Source of the DNA: Daphnia carinata
Lineage: Eukaryota > Arthropoda > Branchiopoda > Diplostraca > Daphniidae
Length of the DNA: 64,000 nucleotides
Direction: 5' to 3'
Assembly: GCF_022539665.2 (NCBI RefSeq)
Contig: NC_081336.1
Span: 2,108,001-2,172,000, forward strand
Positions 51,987 to 64,000 of this stretch are shown here, piece by piece. Under the pieces are notes generated by a model. That model ran no database searches and was not told the DNA's origin. It saw only the letters and a list, made by a program, of their open reading frames with translations. The position numbers were made by a program, and so were the translations under genes. How positions within the stretch are numbered: the first letter of the stretch is position 1; each line of letters begins with the position of its first letter.

Positions 51987-54900
51987 TTAAAAAAACTGAA
52001 CGTGATCAAACATTAAAATTTTCGCACCTGGGGCATGATTGGCTTGTGCCGATGATTGATTAAAGTCATTGTTGCGGAAACTGGTGCTAGAGCGGACGCC
52101 ACGGCCCATAGTTGTGAGGCCGATGCTGCTGGTGGCAGCGCTGGTCCAATCCGGTCGTAAAACAGTAAATCGGTGATAAAAATCACGAACGGCCGCACGA
52201 AAAGTTGGCGTAGTGAACGTATACTTTATGCAAGGAAACAAAAAAGAAGAATCGTTGCAGAGAGTGGACGTGTCTTTGCCCTATGGGGCAGCCGAATGAA
52301 AAAAAAAAAATTTGAAACTTACAAGAAGCGGGTTGATGGCCGAGTTGACGGGCAAAATGAAAACCACGAGCCAGGCATGCAAATCAGCTGGAATATAGAC
52401 ATTGGAGAGGGCCATGATTTTCAAAACGATGGTGGGCATCCAGCACAGACAATCGGTGAAAACTATAAAAAAGAAACGGACGGCTATTTCGATTTCATTG
52501 GGCGCCAGCGGAGTGGCTGTCCTAGTCCGTCGGATGCTTATGAAAAGAGCCGTGTACACGCCAACAATCAACAAGACGCTGGTGAAACGCATAAAAATAA
52601 AAGAACGTTTCTTATTTTTTTATTCGTCTAATCCACCGGAGAGATAGAAGAAAGAGATGATATTACCATGAGCCGTTGATGCCAATGTAGAGAAAGGCAG
52701 AATACTGCCAACCGAGAGCCAATGGTTCGTGAATGTGCAGAGGGAAGCAGAGGCCGTTGCTGCCGTGATGACGACCCATTCCGCTCCGGTAGAGCACTAG
52801 AGTACAGTAGAGAAATTTTGTTTTTAAATTTTAACAGCGTAGTCATTTCAAGCATGAACGATCTGCAGTTAAGCGAATCTAGTTGCGGACTTATCGATTT
52901 ACTATCTCAGACGGGGGGGAAAAGAACTGAAGAGGCAGATATAAAAAAAAAGGAACATTTGAAAAGAAAATATTCAAACCTGGGATGAGAGCCAGAGCTC
53001 CACCGACGAGCCAGATGAGTGCCATGCTGATAAAAGCCGCTCGGAAGTTGAGGGTTCGTTCGCCGAACGGATGAGAGATGCTGACAAAGCGCTCCACTGA
53101 CATGAACGTCAGCAAAAGTAGCGATACCTTACGACGATTCCCGACAGAAATGGAAAAAAACAAAATAAAATCACGAATCGAAATTCGATAATTCACAGAC
53201 ATCATACCTCGGATGTCGAGACGGCTAGAATGCGGATGACTGTGCATTGCCACGACATCATCCAATCGAGTGCGTGCTGATTGTACTCGCCACGGAAGCT
53301 GATGTCACGCTCGCCGATGCATAGCAGGTAGATCCCGATGCACATGTCTGCGGCTGTTTTTATCAGGTAATAATAAAGTTTCTAACAATAACAGCTCAAA
53401 AAAACCATGGGATATCTTTTTTTATGAGAGATGATAACTGTAATAATTTTTCTTGCATACCTGCCAGATTTTTGACGAACATGGCCAGAATTCTGTTCTC
53501 TGTTTTGGCCAAGTTACGGCCGCCCAGGACAAGAGCATTGCCAACGATGGTCAAAATGCCGATGATCCAGAGAAAACCGCGGTGGGCACTGTGTGAAATC
53601 AGGTCCGAAAATGATGACACTCCTATAATTCAGAATTTTTTAGTAATCATTAATACAAGTTTAATCGAATTAAAAAAAAACTGACCATCAGAAAGTGGTT
53701 GACATTTTGTAGCGTGCGCCACATACGAACAATAGAGGAAATCCTTAAAGTACCTGTCGCTTACAAATACATTTTCATCAAGACAAGACCAATTTTGTTA
53801 TCCCTAATAGAGATTGTCATACGCGGACTTCAGATGAGTCGAAGAGGCAAACATTTTCTTGCTGATTCCTGGAATATTAATATCTTGCAGCCGTCTAAGT
53901 GAAAGCAAATAAAAAAAAGTAGCATTAAAACAAATATTTTAATAAAAGACGAGAGGAAATCCAATAAACATTACAGCGTTTTAAGATTGGTAAGAGGAAG
54001 AAAAAGTCCAGCTGGAACATGATGGATGGGATTGAATCCGAGACGGCTGCAAAAATGAAGATGAACGTGACTTTTTTTTTTCATGTAATTTTTAAAAATA
54101 TTTTACGGTGTTAACTGCCATCTACCGTAGTGGTATAAAACTTACAGCTGCTTCAAGTTGCGTTGAAACCGGAACAAACTTTCAGGCACGTACTCCAGCA
54201 TGTTATCGGACAGATCTCTATTTATAATCGAGACATAAAATGCAGACAAATTTTCAAAAGCTTAGCCAATATTATATATCGCGTCATCCCTAAACTATGA
54301 ATGATATATACTCACAAAAACCTCAATCGGGGCAAGCTGACAAAGGCTTCCTCATCAATTTCGTGAATTAAATTGAGTTTCAGATCCCTTGAAGGTGCGA
54401 CAAAGAGAAATGAGGAAAGCGATTGAAAAAAAACATAGACCTCAATGCATCATAATTATCAATATTTGTAAGAAAAAAAGGAAGACGATGCGGGCGTCGC
54501 TGTCAATGTGAATAACGCCCGCATCTGTCAAAGTCCGCATTAGAGCGGTTGGTGTGTTATCTATTATTGCGTGGGGTACTTACAAAAGAACCAGGTTAAC
54601 TAACGACGCCAGCGTATTGTTTCGAATTATCTGGATGCGATTTTCACCCAGAAAGCTGCCAAAACAAAACAAAAGAGAATTTTAGGTCAAACTTGTCCTA
54701 TATCAGGCAATAACTTATCAATCTTATATATTTATACAGATCCCGCAGCGATTCCAAATGTGGGAAGAAGTTGTCCGGTCCCAGAGTCAATTGGTTATGC
54801 GACAGGTCCCTACAGATCAGCAAAGATGGAAAAAAGGAACAAATAAGGATAAATGTGCAAGCCGCATGACTTGTCGTGATAGGAATGAATAATAACACGT

Positions 54901-57270
54901 TTCGTTTTCATCAAGTTTCAAGTTCTTACAGCCAGCGTAACGATGTCAGCGGGCGGAAAACTTTCATGCTTATGTTGCTCAACTGGTTGTGATCTAAAAA
55001 GAGCCACTGCAAACGTTCCAGTCCCTGAAAGGTGCTAGCAGAAAGATCCAGCAGTTTGTTGCCTCCCAGGATGCTAAAAAATCATGCAGGGTTTGTAACA
55101 TTTTCTCGTCTTTTCATTTTTTTTTTATTGTCAAAAGAGAAACATATTTCCCTGCAACCGTTCATTTGACGAGCAGTAAACGAAGTACTTACAGTGTTGT
55201 CAGGTTGCGTTGTTCATTTAAGGCGTTGCCATCTATCATCTCCAGAAGGTTGTCTTCCAATCGCCTATAAAACGATAAAAAAGAGGACAGTAAAACTGTT
55301 GGACATGTTTACGTCTCTCATAGATCGTAATCTGCACGAAGCTCACATGAATTCGAGGTCATAGCTTTCAAGATCCGTGGCAGACAAACGACTGATGGAA
55401 TTATTCATCAACACTCTGGAACCAAGTGAAACAATATGAGGTCATTAAAACGTGCGAAACACGATCATTACTATTCGTCGGGTCGTGTTTGCTGTTTTTG
55501 TTACACACGTTTTGCCACCGCAACGAATTATATTGGAACACGACGTAAAAGAAAGTCTATTTTAAGGAACGTCACTTACAGTCGGGAAAGGCGGGCTCTC
55601 ACTTGGGGTACCGATATCAAATCCAAATCAAGGCAAAAGAGCCACGTGCGATTTCGACATGTGCATCCGGGCGGATAGGCCTCGACCACTACCAGATCGA
55701 TTTTTTCCCCCACCAAATAAATTTCCAAGAAGTTAAAAGAAAATCAATTACAAACTATCTTACTCGACGCAGTACATAAGACTGGCCAGTTAAATGTTAC
55801 AAAGTAACTTACAGCAGTCCATGAAAAATGGCGAGATGGTGGCTGCAGGGGTAGTGGATTCGGTTAGATTGTCGGGCTCGTCGTTGATAAATGATTGTAG
55901 TTCTCCGTGACTATCCGCTATTACCAAAACAAAAAAAGAAAGAGGATAATAATATCCCATAAAATATAAGCACACGGGGACGTCTGGGCAAAACGGCCCC
56001 AAAAAGTTGGACAGACGTGGCAGCTGTACCGTCTTAGGTTTTGCGTCGATTGATTGTCCCCAATTTTGCCAAAAAGGACACCGGGTCTCCTCTTATAACA
56101 TTGCTAATAGATCACTGAGACAGACTACAAATGAGAATAATAAGCTCACCGCAATCGTAGGGATCCTCGTCGCTGCCATCGGGGCAATCGGCTCGGCCGT
56201 CGCACAGCAAACGGCGGGGTAGACAAACTCCAATCTGACCGATGCTGTCGTTACCGAGGCAGCGAAACGTTCCCAACGGACAGGACGAACCTAGATTCCA
56301 AAAATCAGGAAAAAAAAAGAAAGAAAGATATTCGGGAAGAAAAGGAAACGATCATATTACGAGAGGCTCAGATAGCACTGAACTGTCACTTGTCTGATAC
56401 TGTCAAAAATCTTGGTTGTTACGTCACAAAGACATTGAATACACGAACAGCTGAGACACGAACAAACACACCGTCGTGACCGGACGAGAAAAGATTTATG
56501 ACGTGGCATTTACGACTCTAGTGGATTAGTGGACACAAAGCTGACCATGCAAATGTCAAAACTCAAGCTCTCCTCCATTAGAATTTCGGTGCAAAACAAA
56601 AATAAACAAAAGTAAATGCGAGCCACTTTAATTTATTATACCACCCAGGAACTTTGTTTTTCCTATTCCGCCAACGGTGCCGCAAAGTTAACTCCCGTAA
56701 GCGAATGGATGGGAAATAGATCGATCGGCCGGGAGATGGAAAAATATAAACTTCTCCTACTCGGAGAAGTTAGAGCTTGTTGACTAGAGTTTCAGTCTTA
56801 AAAAATGCGATGCAGAAAGAGAACTCGCGGGGCACCTGTTGATGTCGCTCTTTCCCATACAGCGGCACAATAGACTTTCTGTCTGCCTCGCAATTCCCGC
56901 GGTCGTAAACACGTAACACTCAGTCCGGCGCATAATAATTAGCTAGTCGAAACGGTCCTACTTGAAAAACTGTTTGCGTACACAGCTTTCCCCCAACCCT
57001 CTTTTTTTCCACAGCACGAGCAGTTAAAAATGTTTTCAACTCGAGAAAACAAAAACTCAAAGAACTTGGGTTACAATAGTTTGAAGGATCTTGACCTCAT
57101 TGCGTAACTTTAAAAACGGTTCGACGGGGCATGGAGCGGCTGATTAGGAGGCAGCACTTCAAAAAGATGCAACACGAAATCCACTTACTCTGAGATAGGA
57201 GGATGATGACGATGCTAATGGCCAACAGTAGGCAAAAGATGCACAATCCGCCCAGCAGAGTGCAGCGCAT
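51987..57270 (-). CDS. Lgr: Relaxin-receptor-type leucine-rich repeat GPCR (type C LGR: LDLa + 10 LRR + 7TM)
   Basis: Plasma-membrane receptor related to vertebrate RXFP1/2 and insect Lgr3/Lgr4, which bind relaxin/insulin-like peptides. Twenty minus-strand exons are phase-consistent (57189-57270, 56150-56290, 55813-55917, 55580-55688, 55347-55415, 55193-55264, 54930-55073, 54738-54809, 54584-54655, 54316-54387, 54146-54217, 53975-54046, 53823-53894, 53686-53753, 53461-53622, 53208-53353, 52980-53127, 52667-52796, 52323-52578, 51987-52223), giving 766 residues. Exon 1 encodes a hydrophobic start (LGGLCIFCLLLAISIVIILL). The LDLa module has DGRADCPDGSDEDPYDC. The LRR cap is DCLVEAYPPGCTC, then ten LRRs, mostly one per 72-nt exon. 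The hinge is AYFKDFLYCSYVAHATKC. The 7TM has FLWIIGILTIVGNALVL, VERF in place of DRY, RFFFIVFTDCLCWMP, and NPLLY split by an intron. It is followed by a short Ser/Thr-rich tail. The first exon may instead belong to the upstream gene. Confidence 0.9.
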
Positions 57271-57296
57271 CACGAACGCAGTAAGGTCTTCGGGTT

Positions 57297-58139
57297 CTAG
57301 TAAATACAAAAACGCGCGAAAGTAAAAATTAAAAATCCAAAAGGAATATGTGCCAGGCATCCAATTTTTCTTACGTTGAGAAGCTTTAGTGGTAGTTTAA
57401 TATAGATCTAGATGAAATACTAGTAGAAAGACGGTTGGTTGCGATCAGACTGCCGATTCGCTTCTTGGCCGGAGAGGGTCCCGATCGGCCAACTATAGCG
57501 GATAACTTTCTCCAACTCTTCTGCATGCAGTTCTCTCACTGTATATAACAACATTTCAATTCACTTGGCGGGGAGGACGAACGGACCAAGGGGGGAGTTT
57601 TGCGCGTGCTCCACGACATGCTACACTCCCGTAGAGCGCCATCTGCCGCTTCCTCCGTGCGGGATAGTAAATGTTCTAGCTCATTGTTCTACAACTACCG
57701 TCTCGTACTTATCTTTCACTGCAATCAAAAAGAACAAAAAAAATGTTTAGCTTCTGGTAAAAACGCAAGAGACAGACAGAAATCGAGAACAATTTTTTTT
57801 TTGGCGAAGAAAACAACATACGACGACACCAACAACGAAAAACGTCTTACGTGATAAATGGCACCCACTGTACATTTCGTCCTTCCGACCATATCATAAA
57901 CAGCGAATCCCTTTTCGAGAAGAAGAGAGCGGACGATTGATGATCAACGATAAAACATTGCGTTCAAAAAGAAACTATTGAAGTTGCGATGTCCTGCATA
58001 TCTCTTTTTTTTTTTAGCTTGGATGCGCTCCGGCCTCCTTTGCGTAGCGCCGGTCCAAATGCAAATCTTGGAGAATGGAGAAACAGACAAATTGCGAAAC
58101 AAAAGAAATGAAAATAAAACTATAAATTTAAATTCATAC
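57297..58139. other. Spacer or intron between receptor exon 1 and upstream exons
   Basis: If exon 57189-57296 splices to 58140-58373 this is an intron; otherwise it is the receptor promoter. It contains no recognisable exon. Two plus-strand ORFs of 61 and 84 codons look spurious. Confidence 0.4.
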
Positions 58140-61100
58140 CAATGTCACTGTTGGATATCTGGAGACGTAAAACAAGTGCCGAAAAAGACAGGAGAGTTAC
58201 GTTGACCCGAAAAATTTCAGTCGCCGAGGGCGCTCGATTTCCCGGTTCCGGTCCGATGAATCGAGCGTACAGAATCTTGTGGTTGGATGTTTGTTCGTAA
58301 TACACCTTCTCGGGACGTCCATTATCTGCTCGGGGCGAGAGATACGCGTGTTGTTGGTTAAAACCCACTCCCACTAAAAACAACTTGAAAAACAAGAGTA
58401 AGATAAAGAGAAAGTTTTCAAAAGTCGGCGGTTGTTAAGAATACTGCGACATGATCAACAACAATCTATCGCCAACAACAGGAACATATACTTGAGAGAG
58501 GGTGGTCATTACAATCACAGCGATGCATCTTTTCCAGCGAGATCATTTCCGTTGCGTACGGGACCTGTACTTTCTCTCTACACACTTGCAAACGTGTCGG
58601 CCACATGTACGAGACAGCTTAGACAACCAAGAAAAACTGTCTGGAGGGAAGCCGGAGGAGCTTAGCTGGACACCCATTCAACCACATGACGCTATGGACC
58701 TTGGCGAGATGGCCAAACCTAAAAAAGGGAAAAGAAGCCATCGTTAAAACCTGAAGTAAAGTTGTTTCAAAAAGATGTGCTATACTCGCTCGACTGACTC
58801 CCAATTTGGGTTTATTGCTTTTGTTCAAATTTGCTGACGGCCACACTCCGCACGCTATCCTGCAAGTCATCGTGCCCCGACGATAGACTTTTTTCTGTTC
58901 ACTGTTGCTACTATTAGCGTATGAAGTTACCTAGCGATTTCTAACGTTAGGAAACGCAGGAATTAGACCAATGAACAATTTTAGTGGTAAGGGAAATATA
59001 TCACGGGAGTGAGTTTCGATCCAAGATTAATGGCAAATTGGTTTCGATCGTCATAAAACCCATAAAATTTATTGTGCCGCTATGCTAAATTGAAGCAAAT
59101 CTGACGTCAGAACCATGTTGATTCACGTGGTGAAGAGTCCACTGAAGTGGAACAATGCTAACCTTATTAATTCTTATCCTGCGGCTCTACAAAGTCACGA
59201 ATGCTACATTGATAGCTAAATAACACACGGATTTGGATGCTAAAGTTTGTGAAATGCAGTGAAATTGCAGGACTGAATGCTCATTTCATGTTTCCCTCAC
59301 CGAAGTTAAGCAGAAATGATGGCTCTGTCACTATCGACACTAGCATGTCTCGAAAAGTTATTTATAGAACTCGTGCGCAGCGGATTCGTGAACCAGAGAC
59401 AACTTTGCGGTTGCATCTCATTAACGAAACGTTTCGGAAATCGGCAAAATGTACTCGATGCTTTTCGTTAATTAACAAGGTGATTTTACGTTACATTTTC
59501 AAAACCGTAAAACACTCACCGGTATGCACGATGAATGGGGACAGATGAAGATATCCTTCTGAAAGCAATATGACTTCCCGTTGAAACATACTATGCAACA
59601 AAAAAAAAAAGGGTTAGCATTAGTTCTAGGAAATGGATAAAACTTGTACCGTAAAGAACGAAGAGATCCACTGTAGATCTTGATGGAATGGCATATCCAA
59701 TTTTCTGCTTCGATTCCCTCTGATAACAACGAATAGGCCAAGGCCTCTTCCACAAATACAGTTTCAGATCTATTCAATTACGATATGAAATTGTGTTCTG
59801 CCGAAGACGTAGAAAGGCCGTTGGCCTGACACAGATTCACTAGACATGGCAAAACGAGACACAGAGCTGGAAATTCATTAGCGTTGACAAGTACGCACAT
59901 TCATAGCAATATTTGGCAGGACAATAAAAGAAATCTTTATAATTCTTGCCTATCCGCCAAATTGGTGATGACGGATACGAAACATAAACAATCTCGGGCA
60001 TCGCTGGAATAGGGGAATGCGCTGACGCCTGTACCAAACGACACCAAAAACCATTGATAGTAAAGCGCTGCAAGGGTTATTGGGTGCAGGACGCGAATGG
60101 TATTCTTAGACTTATGACAAAAAGGGCAATTCTTTAGGTTGGTGGGCTTCTATAAAAGTTCCTGCATACGAATTCCGTTTTGCAGGGATCATGCTTAATA
60201 TAAAAATTGCAACTGAACGCTAAACCAGTATTACAATGGAATGCAATGATTTCCTCTCCTTGTTAACAAAACAATTTGGTTTAGATGTCCCTAATAAAAT
60301 CACAAAAGATGCAATGAAACTCAGTATTGTGCTAACCTTTAAGTAATAAAAGAAACATTGGGTAAGTTCTTCGGGAGACATAAATTAACCACGTTTAGAG
60401 GAACCAATTAGAATCTATCAGATATCAGGACTGATGCTGGTGTTAGGCATCTTAGGAAAATGACCATTACATTATTTTTAGGGAAATATGAAGAGCTTAC
60501 CTTTAAGACGCAGAAGTTTGAAGTTTCAATGCAGTCAACTCTACATTTTTTTCCTCAAGCCTGGTCCTCGTCATCCCGACACATATGACGTAAAGGGCGA
60601 CGTTGGAAGATAAATGATGCAGTTTAATCGGGGCTTCCCACGGTGATTTAGGACCACGACAAATCATGTCAAGGAAATCGTAAACATACACCTTCGCGAT
60701 AGTGTAATTTCTGTGAGGAGTTGACAGATCCTGAAAGAATAAAAAACAAAAATAATAGTTTGAGTAGAAAGTGACAAACTGAACATTTTGGCACCTTGAG
60801 AAGACTCGTCTAGAAGGTTTGAATTTCCCTTTCTGCTTTGCATATTTGGAACAAATTCCCCTAACAGGAAAGCGCTCCAAGGGCATGTTAACCATCATAC
60901 AGTGCGTACCGTAAAAGTACAATCAAAATTTGGGTTGATCCAGAATTGACGACTTACAGAAAAAGCAACAGACGATAACAAGGCTTGAACTGCTTCGGCA
61001 TTGCATCTCCCAATTCCCTTGCACAAACAATAAAATAAACTTTTATCACATGAATTTTAAGGTCTCTAATAGAAAACCAACCTTATCTTGGGACATGCAG

Positions 61101-61140
61101 GCAGTTGGTTTCTCAATACGGTTTCCAACAAACGGCGTAG
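58140..61140 (-). CDS. Unrecognised gene, probable extracellular/membrane protein (internal exons)
   Basis: A run of minus-strand exons with good splice sites and matching phases: 61082-61140 (GNRIEKPTACMSQDK), 60958-61017 (GRCNAEAVQALLSSVAF), 60501-60730 (HRNYTIAKVYVYDFLDMICR), 59895-60067 (FTINGFWCRLVQ, DFFYCPAKYCYEC), 59650-59769 (EGIEAENWICHSIKIYSG), 59520-59590 (EGYLHLSPFIVHT) and 58140-58373 (GFNQQHAYLSPRADNGR, RVNVTLLSFSALVLRLQIS). Cys-rich pieces and N-glycosylation sequons (NYT, NVT) suggest an ectodomain. The last exon ends in the phase needed to join 57189-57296, which would add a transmembrane segment. Exon 60501-60730 changes frame at a T7 run. The 5' end was not found and I recognise no family. 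Confidence 0.6.
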
Positions 61141-62295
61141 CTAGAATCGGACTTTCCTCGCCAGTTTAGGGAAGATTGCAAATAACCCTGCTAGTAAACA
61201 TAAAAAAATAGTTGACTAAACAGGAAAAATATTGCGATAATAACAACCAAAAATGGATATCGAAATTTTCAATAGGCAATGCGAGTTTTAAAATTTTGAA
61301 AAGAATATTTTAGATAGACTTCAAAATCTAAAGCTAAAATCACTGGGAAATCAATTTTGTTTTCTACGTTTCCAAAAAATGCTCCTGGTCTTGAATTTAA
61401 AAGAGAAGCATTACTGTGATAATTTTAAAAAGCGGAGCATTCGCTTACGATGCGACGGTAACGACATGGAATGGAATAGAATTTTGAAACGTAACATTAA
61501 AAAATGTCAAGCAGGTACATATTGCGTGTTTCTGTCTTTGGCGTGAAGACAAAGGATCCAGAATTAAGGAAAGGTAAAAAAGCGCTTCCTTAGTTGTTCT
61601 CTGGCGATGAAATGACTCATTTCGTCACTCCCAATTGCGCCAAATTTTTTTAGAAGGTTCCTGATCAGTTCACAAACGTCAAATTTAAGTGCATTTTTAA
61701 TACACCCGATGGAAAATTGAAAAACTTGTTTGGCTACCTGCTTGTTGCTAGAACTGTTATTCTTATTCCGCAACGGAATATTGCTGAAATTGGTAAACGC
61801 CATCTCGTAAGTGGACGTCCTAGGTTACTAGGTTCGTTTCAATTATGCGGAGCCATAAGGTTCTACGACCCTGGTCGCTGCTCAGAAAAATCATCTACAG
61901 GGTGTAATCGACTATTCAACCATGACTATATTCAGCCATTACTCTACGTGAAGAAAGGGTGACCTCCGTACAACTATGTGTTTGAAGAATCAAGTTTTGA
62001 TATGAAGTTCGGGTTACCTGAAAAATTTTTTTATACTAGAGACTTGGAAGGAAAAGAATCGATTTATCTCTAAGCGTTGCTTGGATGCTAAATCTGACGT
62101 TGTCTATGACGTGATGCTAAATCTGACGTTGTCTGAATCAGACAGCAGTTCTAGGAGAGAATACTTCTTTAACCGCCATTTTGTACCACTGAAACAAACG
62201 GATGGGAAAAAGCACGATACGGCGTTGCCATACGATTCTTTAATCTAAAATCGCAAATAAGGAAATTATTTACGAAATTACTGAAATTTACTGTT
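61141..62295. other. Unassigned region with a 79-codon minus-strand ORF
   Basis: A minus-strand ORF at 61564-61803 begins MAFTNFSNIPLRNK and has a helical second half (ELIRNLLKKFG, MSHFIAREQLRKRFF). It could be a first exon of the unrecognised gene to its left, but no in-phase donor was found before its stop. The direct repeat ATGCTAAATCTGACGTTGTC occurs twice near 62087-62135. Nothing else was recognised. Confidence 0.35.
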
Positions 62296-62301
62296 TTTAT
62301 T
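62296..62301 (-). promoter_or_regulatory. Polyadenylation signal for the coiled-coil gene
   Basis: TTTATT on the plus strand (AATAAA on the minus strand), 83 nt past the stop codon at 62384. Confidence 0.6.
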
Positions 62302-62383
62302 TTGTTGGTTCACTTGAAACAAGTAAACTGGACAATATAATTTTTCCTCTTCCGGTACCTCCATCTACGTTCCGACGTCTAAA

Positions 62384-64000
62384 TTAATCGACGTTAGAAA
62401 CTAGAAACTCCACACTGGAAACTTCCTCCAATCTTCGTTCACAGTACTGAAAATGGCTGAGTACATTCCGTGTATTGACGGTGGTCAAGTTTATAGAACT
62501 GCATAATGAATTTCTATTGCGTAAATTCCAACATTCAAGACACACACAAACAGAAATAAAAGGACATAACAAACAAACAAAACGTTGAACGTACGAGAAG
62601 TGTCAACGTAAAGACCACGTATATATCAATTTCTAAATTTTTTGTTCTTTGTTCATGAGACTGGATAAAGTAAAACGGCATACAGAGGAGCTGAGGGTGG
62701 ATTAGAACCCTCAGCTGAAGTATGCTTTGACAAACACAAAAACGTATAAAAAAAAAACACCATCGATTTCACAAAACGCTAAGCAAGAAAAAGAAAATAA
62801 CAATTAGCTTACATAAAGATTGAACTAAACTCGTGTTTAGCCACATCCAGTATTGCTGCTGCTATATTTTCTGATGAGGTATTTATCAGCTTCATTCTAC
62901 GCCGGCAAAAGTTTAAATTTTTTTTTGTTTCTCAACTATAATGGTTCCTTCCTGCAGAAACAGAATACTCATTTTTATCAGTACCAAATGGCGGAGTTAT
63001 TTTCTTTATTTACCTCTGAGTTGGTGTTATCCAGATCAATGGATGAAGAAGGTGTTGTCTTTTTGAACTGATCGGCTGCTGTATTTACGATACAGATATC
63101 GCTGACAGTTTCATTGCAGTTCACCTGTGCTGATCCGGTAGGCTCAACAAATTTACACGCTTCATCTTTCAAATCAGACGGTAGCATTCCAGGAGGTGTA
63201 AATGGCATCTGTTCACTAAATGTAGAATCCAAATTTTCATCATGAGATTGAATATCGATATTATTCGCCACAATAAAGGACGTTAAGTTAGAATTCAGCT
63301 CTTCAACTACCGCTTGCTGTTTTAAAAACTGCTCGTCAAGATCTATGATTTTGTAAAATAAAACGTTTAAATGAAACTTATAAAAAGAAAGAAAAAAGTA
63401 ACACGCAGATAAAAAGGTTACCTAAAAAAGAATCATCGTCTTCTACGATTAGTAGCTCGCCGGGACTGTACGACACATTTGCTACGCTGTTATCTAAAGA
63501 ACTGCTTGTGCATGCCAAAGACGTAACAGCCAAACCGCTGTTTTCTTTCAAATCATCATATTGCGCTGAATCAGTATCTATTTGGTTGACCTCTGCAGTC
63601 ACCTTTTCTTTATCAATATTTTGATACATGCCTTCCACGGAAATATTACAACATCGTTCCGGACTCATCGAAGGCTGTGTTGTAGGCGTCGATGGTATGG
63701 CGCCTTCAGATGTAACTGAATCCCCCTTTTTGAGGGACCCTTCGAAGGTTACATGTCCATCGATAACCTCTGGTTCTGAAGCATCTGAACGGTGATTAAG
63801 TTCTTCCAACACGATAAGTTGTTTCATCAACTTCTTTTCTAACCATAACGTATCGCTGTCGGCTGCTATTTGAGAAATCAAACATATTAGGATACAAGTA
63901 CATAAGGTTAAAGCTAAATTACGAACTTGTAATAGCAACTTCCTCGTGAAGGCTGAGCAGCTGATTGTAATTATTAAGTTCTTCCCCTTCATTGAAGCCT
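62384..64000 (-). CDS. Uncharacterised acidic coiled-coil protein, C-terminal exons (5' part outside window)
   Basis: Four minus-strand exons join in phase: >64000-63927, 63422-63865, 63014-63342 and 62384-62446. They encode roughly 300 residues of a C-terminus. Helical, heptad-like stretches occur at the start (NNYNQLLSLHEEVAIT, LEKKLMKQLIVLEELN) and around the second junction (DEQFLKQQAVVEELN). Between them are Ser/Thr/Asp-rich, probably disordered segments (STPTTQPSMSPERC; LIVEDDDSF). The last exon is 21 codons ending FLVSNVD. There is no signal peptide or transmembrane segment in the visible part. The family is not recognised; the composition suits a cytoplasmic or nuclear scaffold, which is inference only. 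Confidence 0.75.

Noticed and set aside
54930-55073. Suspected one-base frameshift in a double LRR exon of the relaxin-type receptor
   Set aside because: On recounting the bases the exon is 144 nt and stays in frame (AAAGTTTTCCGC), so the receptor is intact there.

Overview
This is arthropod nuclear DNA, most likely from a small crustacean such as Daphnia. The organism is inferred from the sequence: introns are short (mostly 55-75 nt, GT-AG with a few GC-AG), the DNA is AT-rich with many poly-T runs, genes are closely packed on both strands, there is a recent tandem gene duplication, and the gene families are metazoan and insect/crustacean-like. There are no bacterial features, operons or CRISPR arrays. 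Gene models were built by eye from reading frame, splice-site phase and family alignment from memory.

Layout. (1) 46-1033, + strand: last four coding exons of Rho-associated kinase (C1/PH tail). (2) 4247-10129, +: complete LARP4/4B-type La-related protein. (3) 14005-16741 and 20074-24638, +: two tandem paralogues of the DLK/LZK (wallenda) MAP3K. (4) 25667-27162, +: an unrecognised ~10-TM membrane protein, convergent with the mitochondrial ATP synthase epsilon subunit (27361-27711, -), which is divergent from chaperonin subunit CCT4 (28191-30567, +). (5) 30.6-42.0 kb is an accessory, rearranged block. It holds two nearly identical 1.7-kb inverted arms (32059-33773 and 40168-41881) enclosing intron-containing gene fragments (a frameshifted C-terminal piece of DNA polymerase delta and a decayed USP4/11/15-type ubiquitin protease), a GC-rich 23-bp minisatellite, a palindromic MITE and three tRNA-like sequences. 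A second small TIR element sits exactly on one arm breakpoint. (6) 44562-49224, -: complete HIPK kinase. (7) 51987-57270, -: a relaxin-receptor-type GPCR (LDLa, ten LRRs, 7TM). (8) 58140-61140, -: a coherent but unrecognised exon chain that can splice in phase into the first exon of the GPCR. (9) 62384-64000, -: the C-terminal exons of an acidic coiled-coil protein I do not recognise.

How the genes work together. They are mainly conserved eukaryotic housekeeping or signalling genes (Rho/actomyosin signalling, mRNA stability, axon-injury MAPK signalling, oxidative phosphorylation, actin/tubulin folding, transcriptional kinase signalling, peptide-hormone reception). Nothing indicates that they form one pathway. 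The most unusual parts are the inverted-arm pseudogene block, the hairpin cluster in its arms, the tandem DLK pair and the ambiguous start of the relaxin-type receptor.
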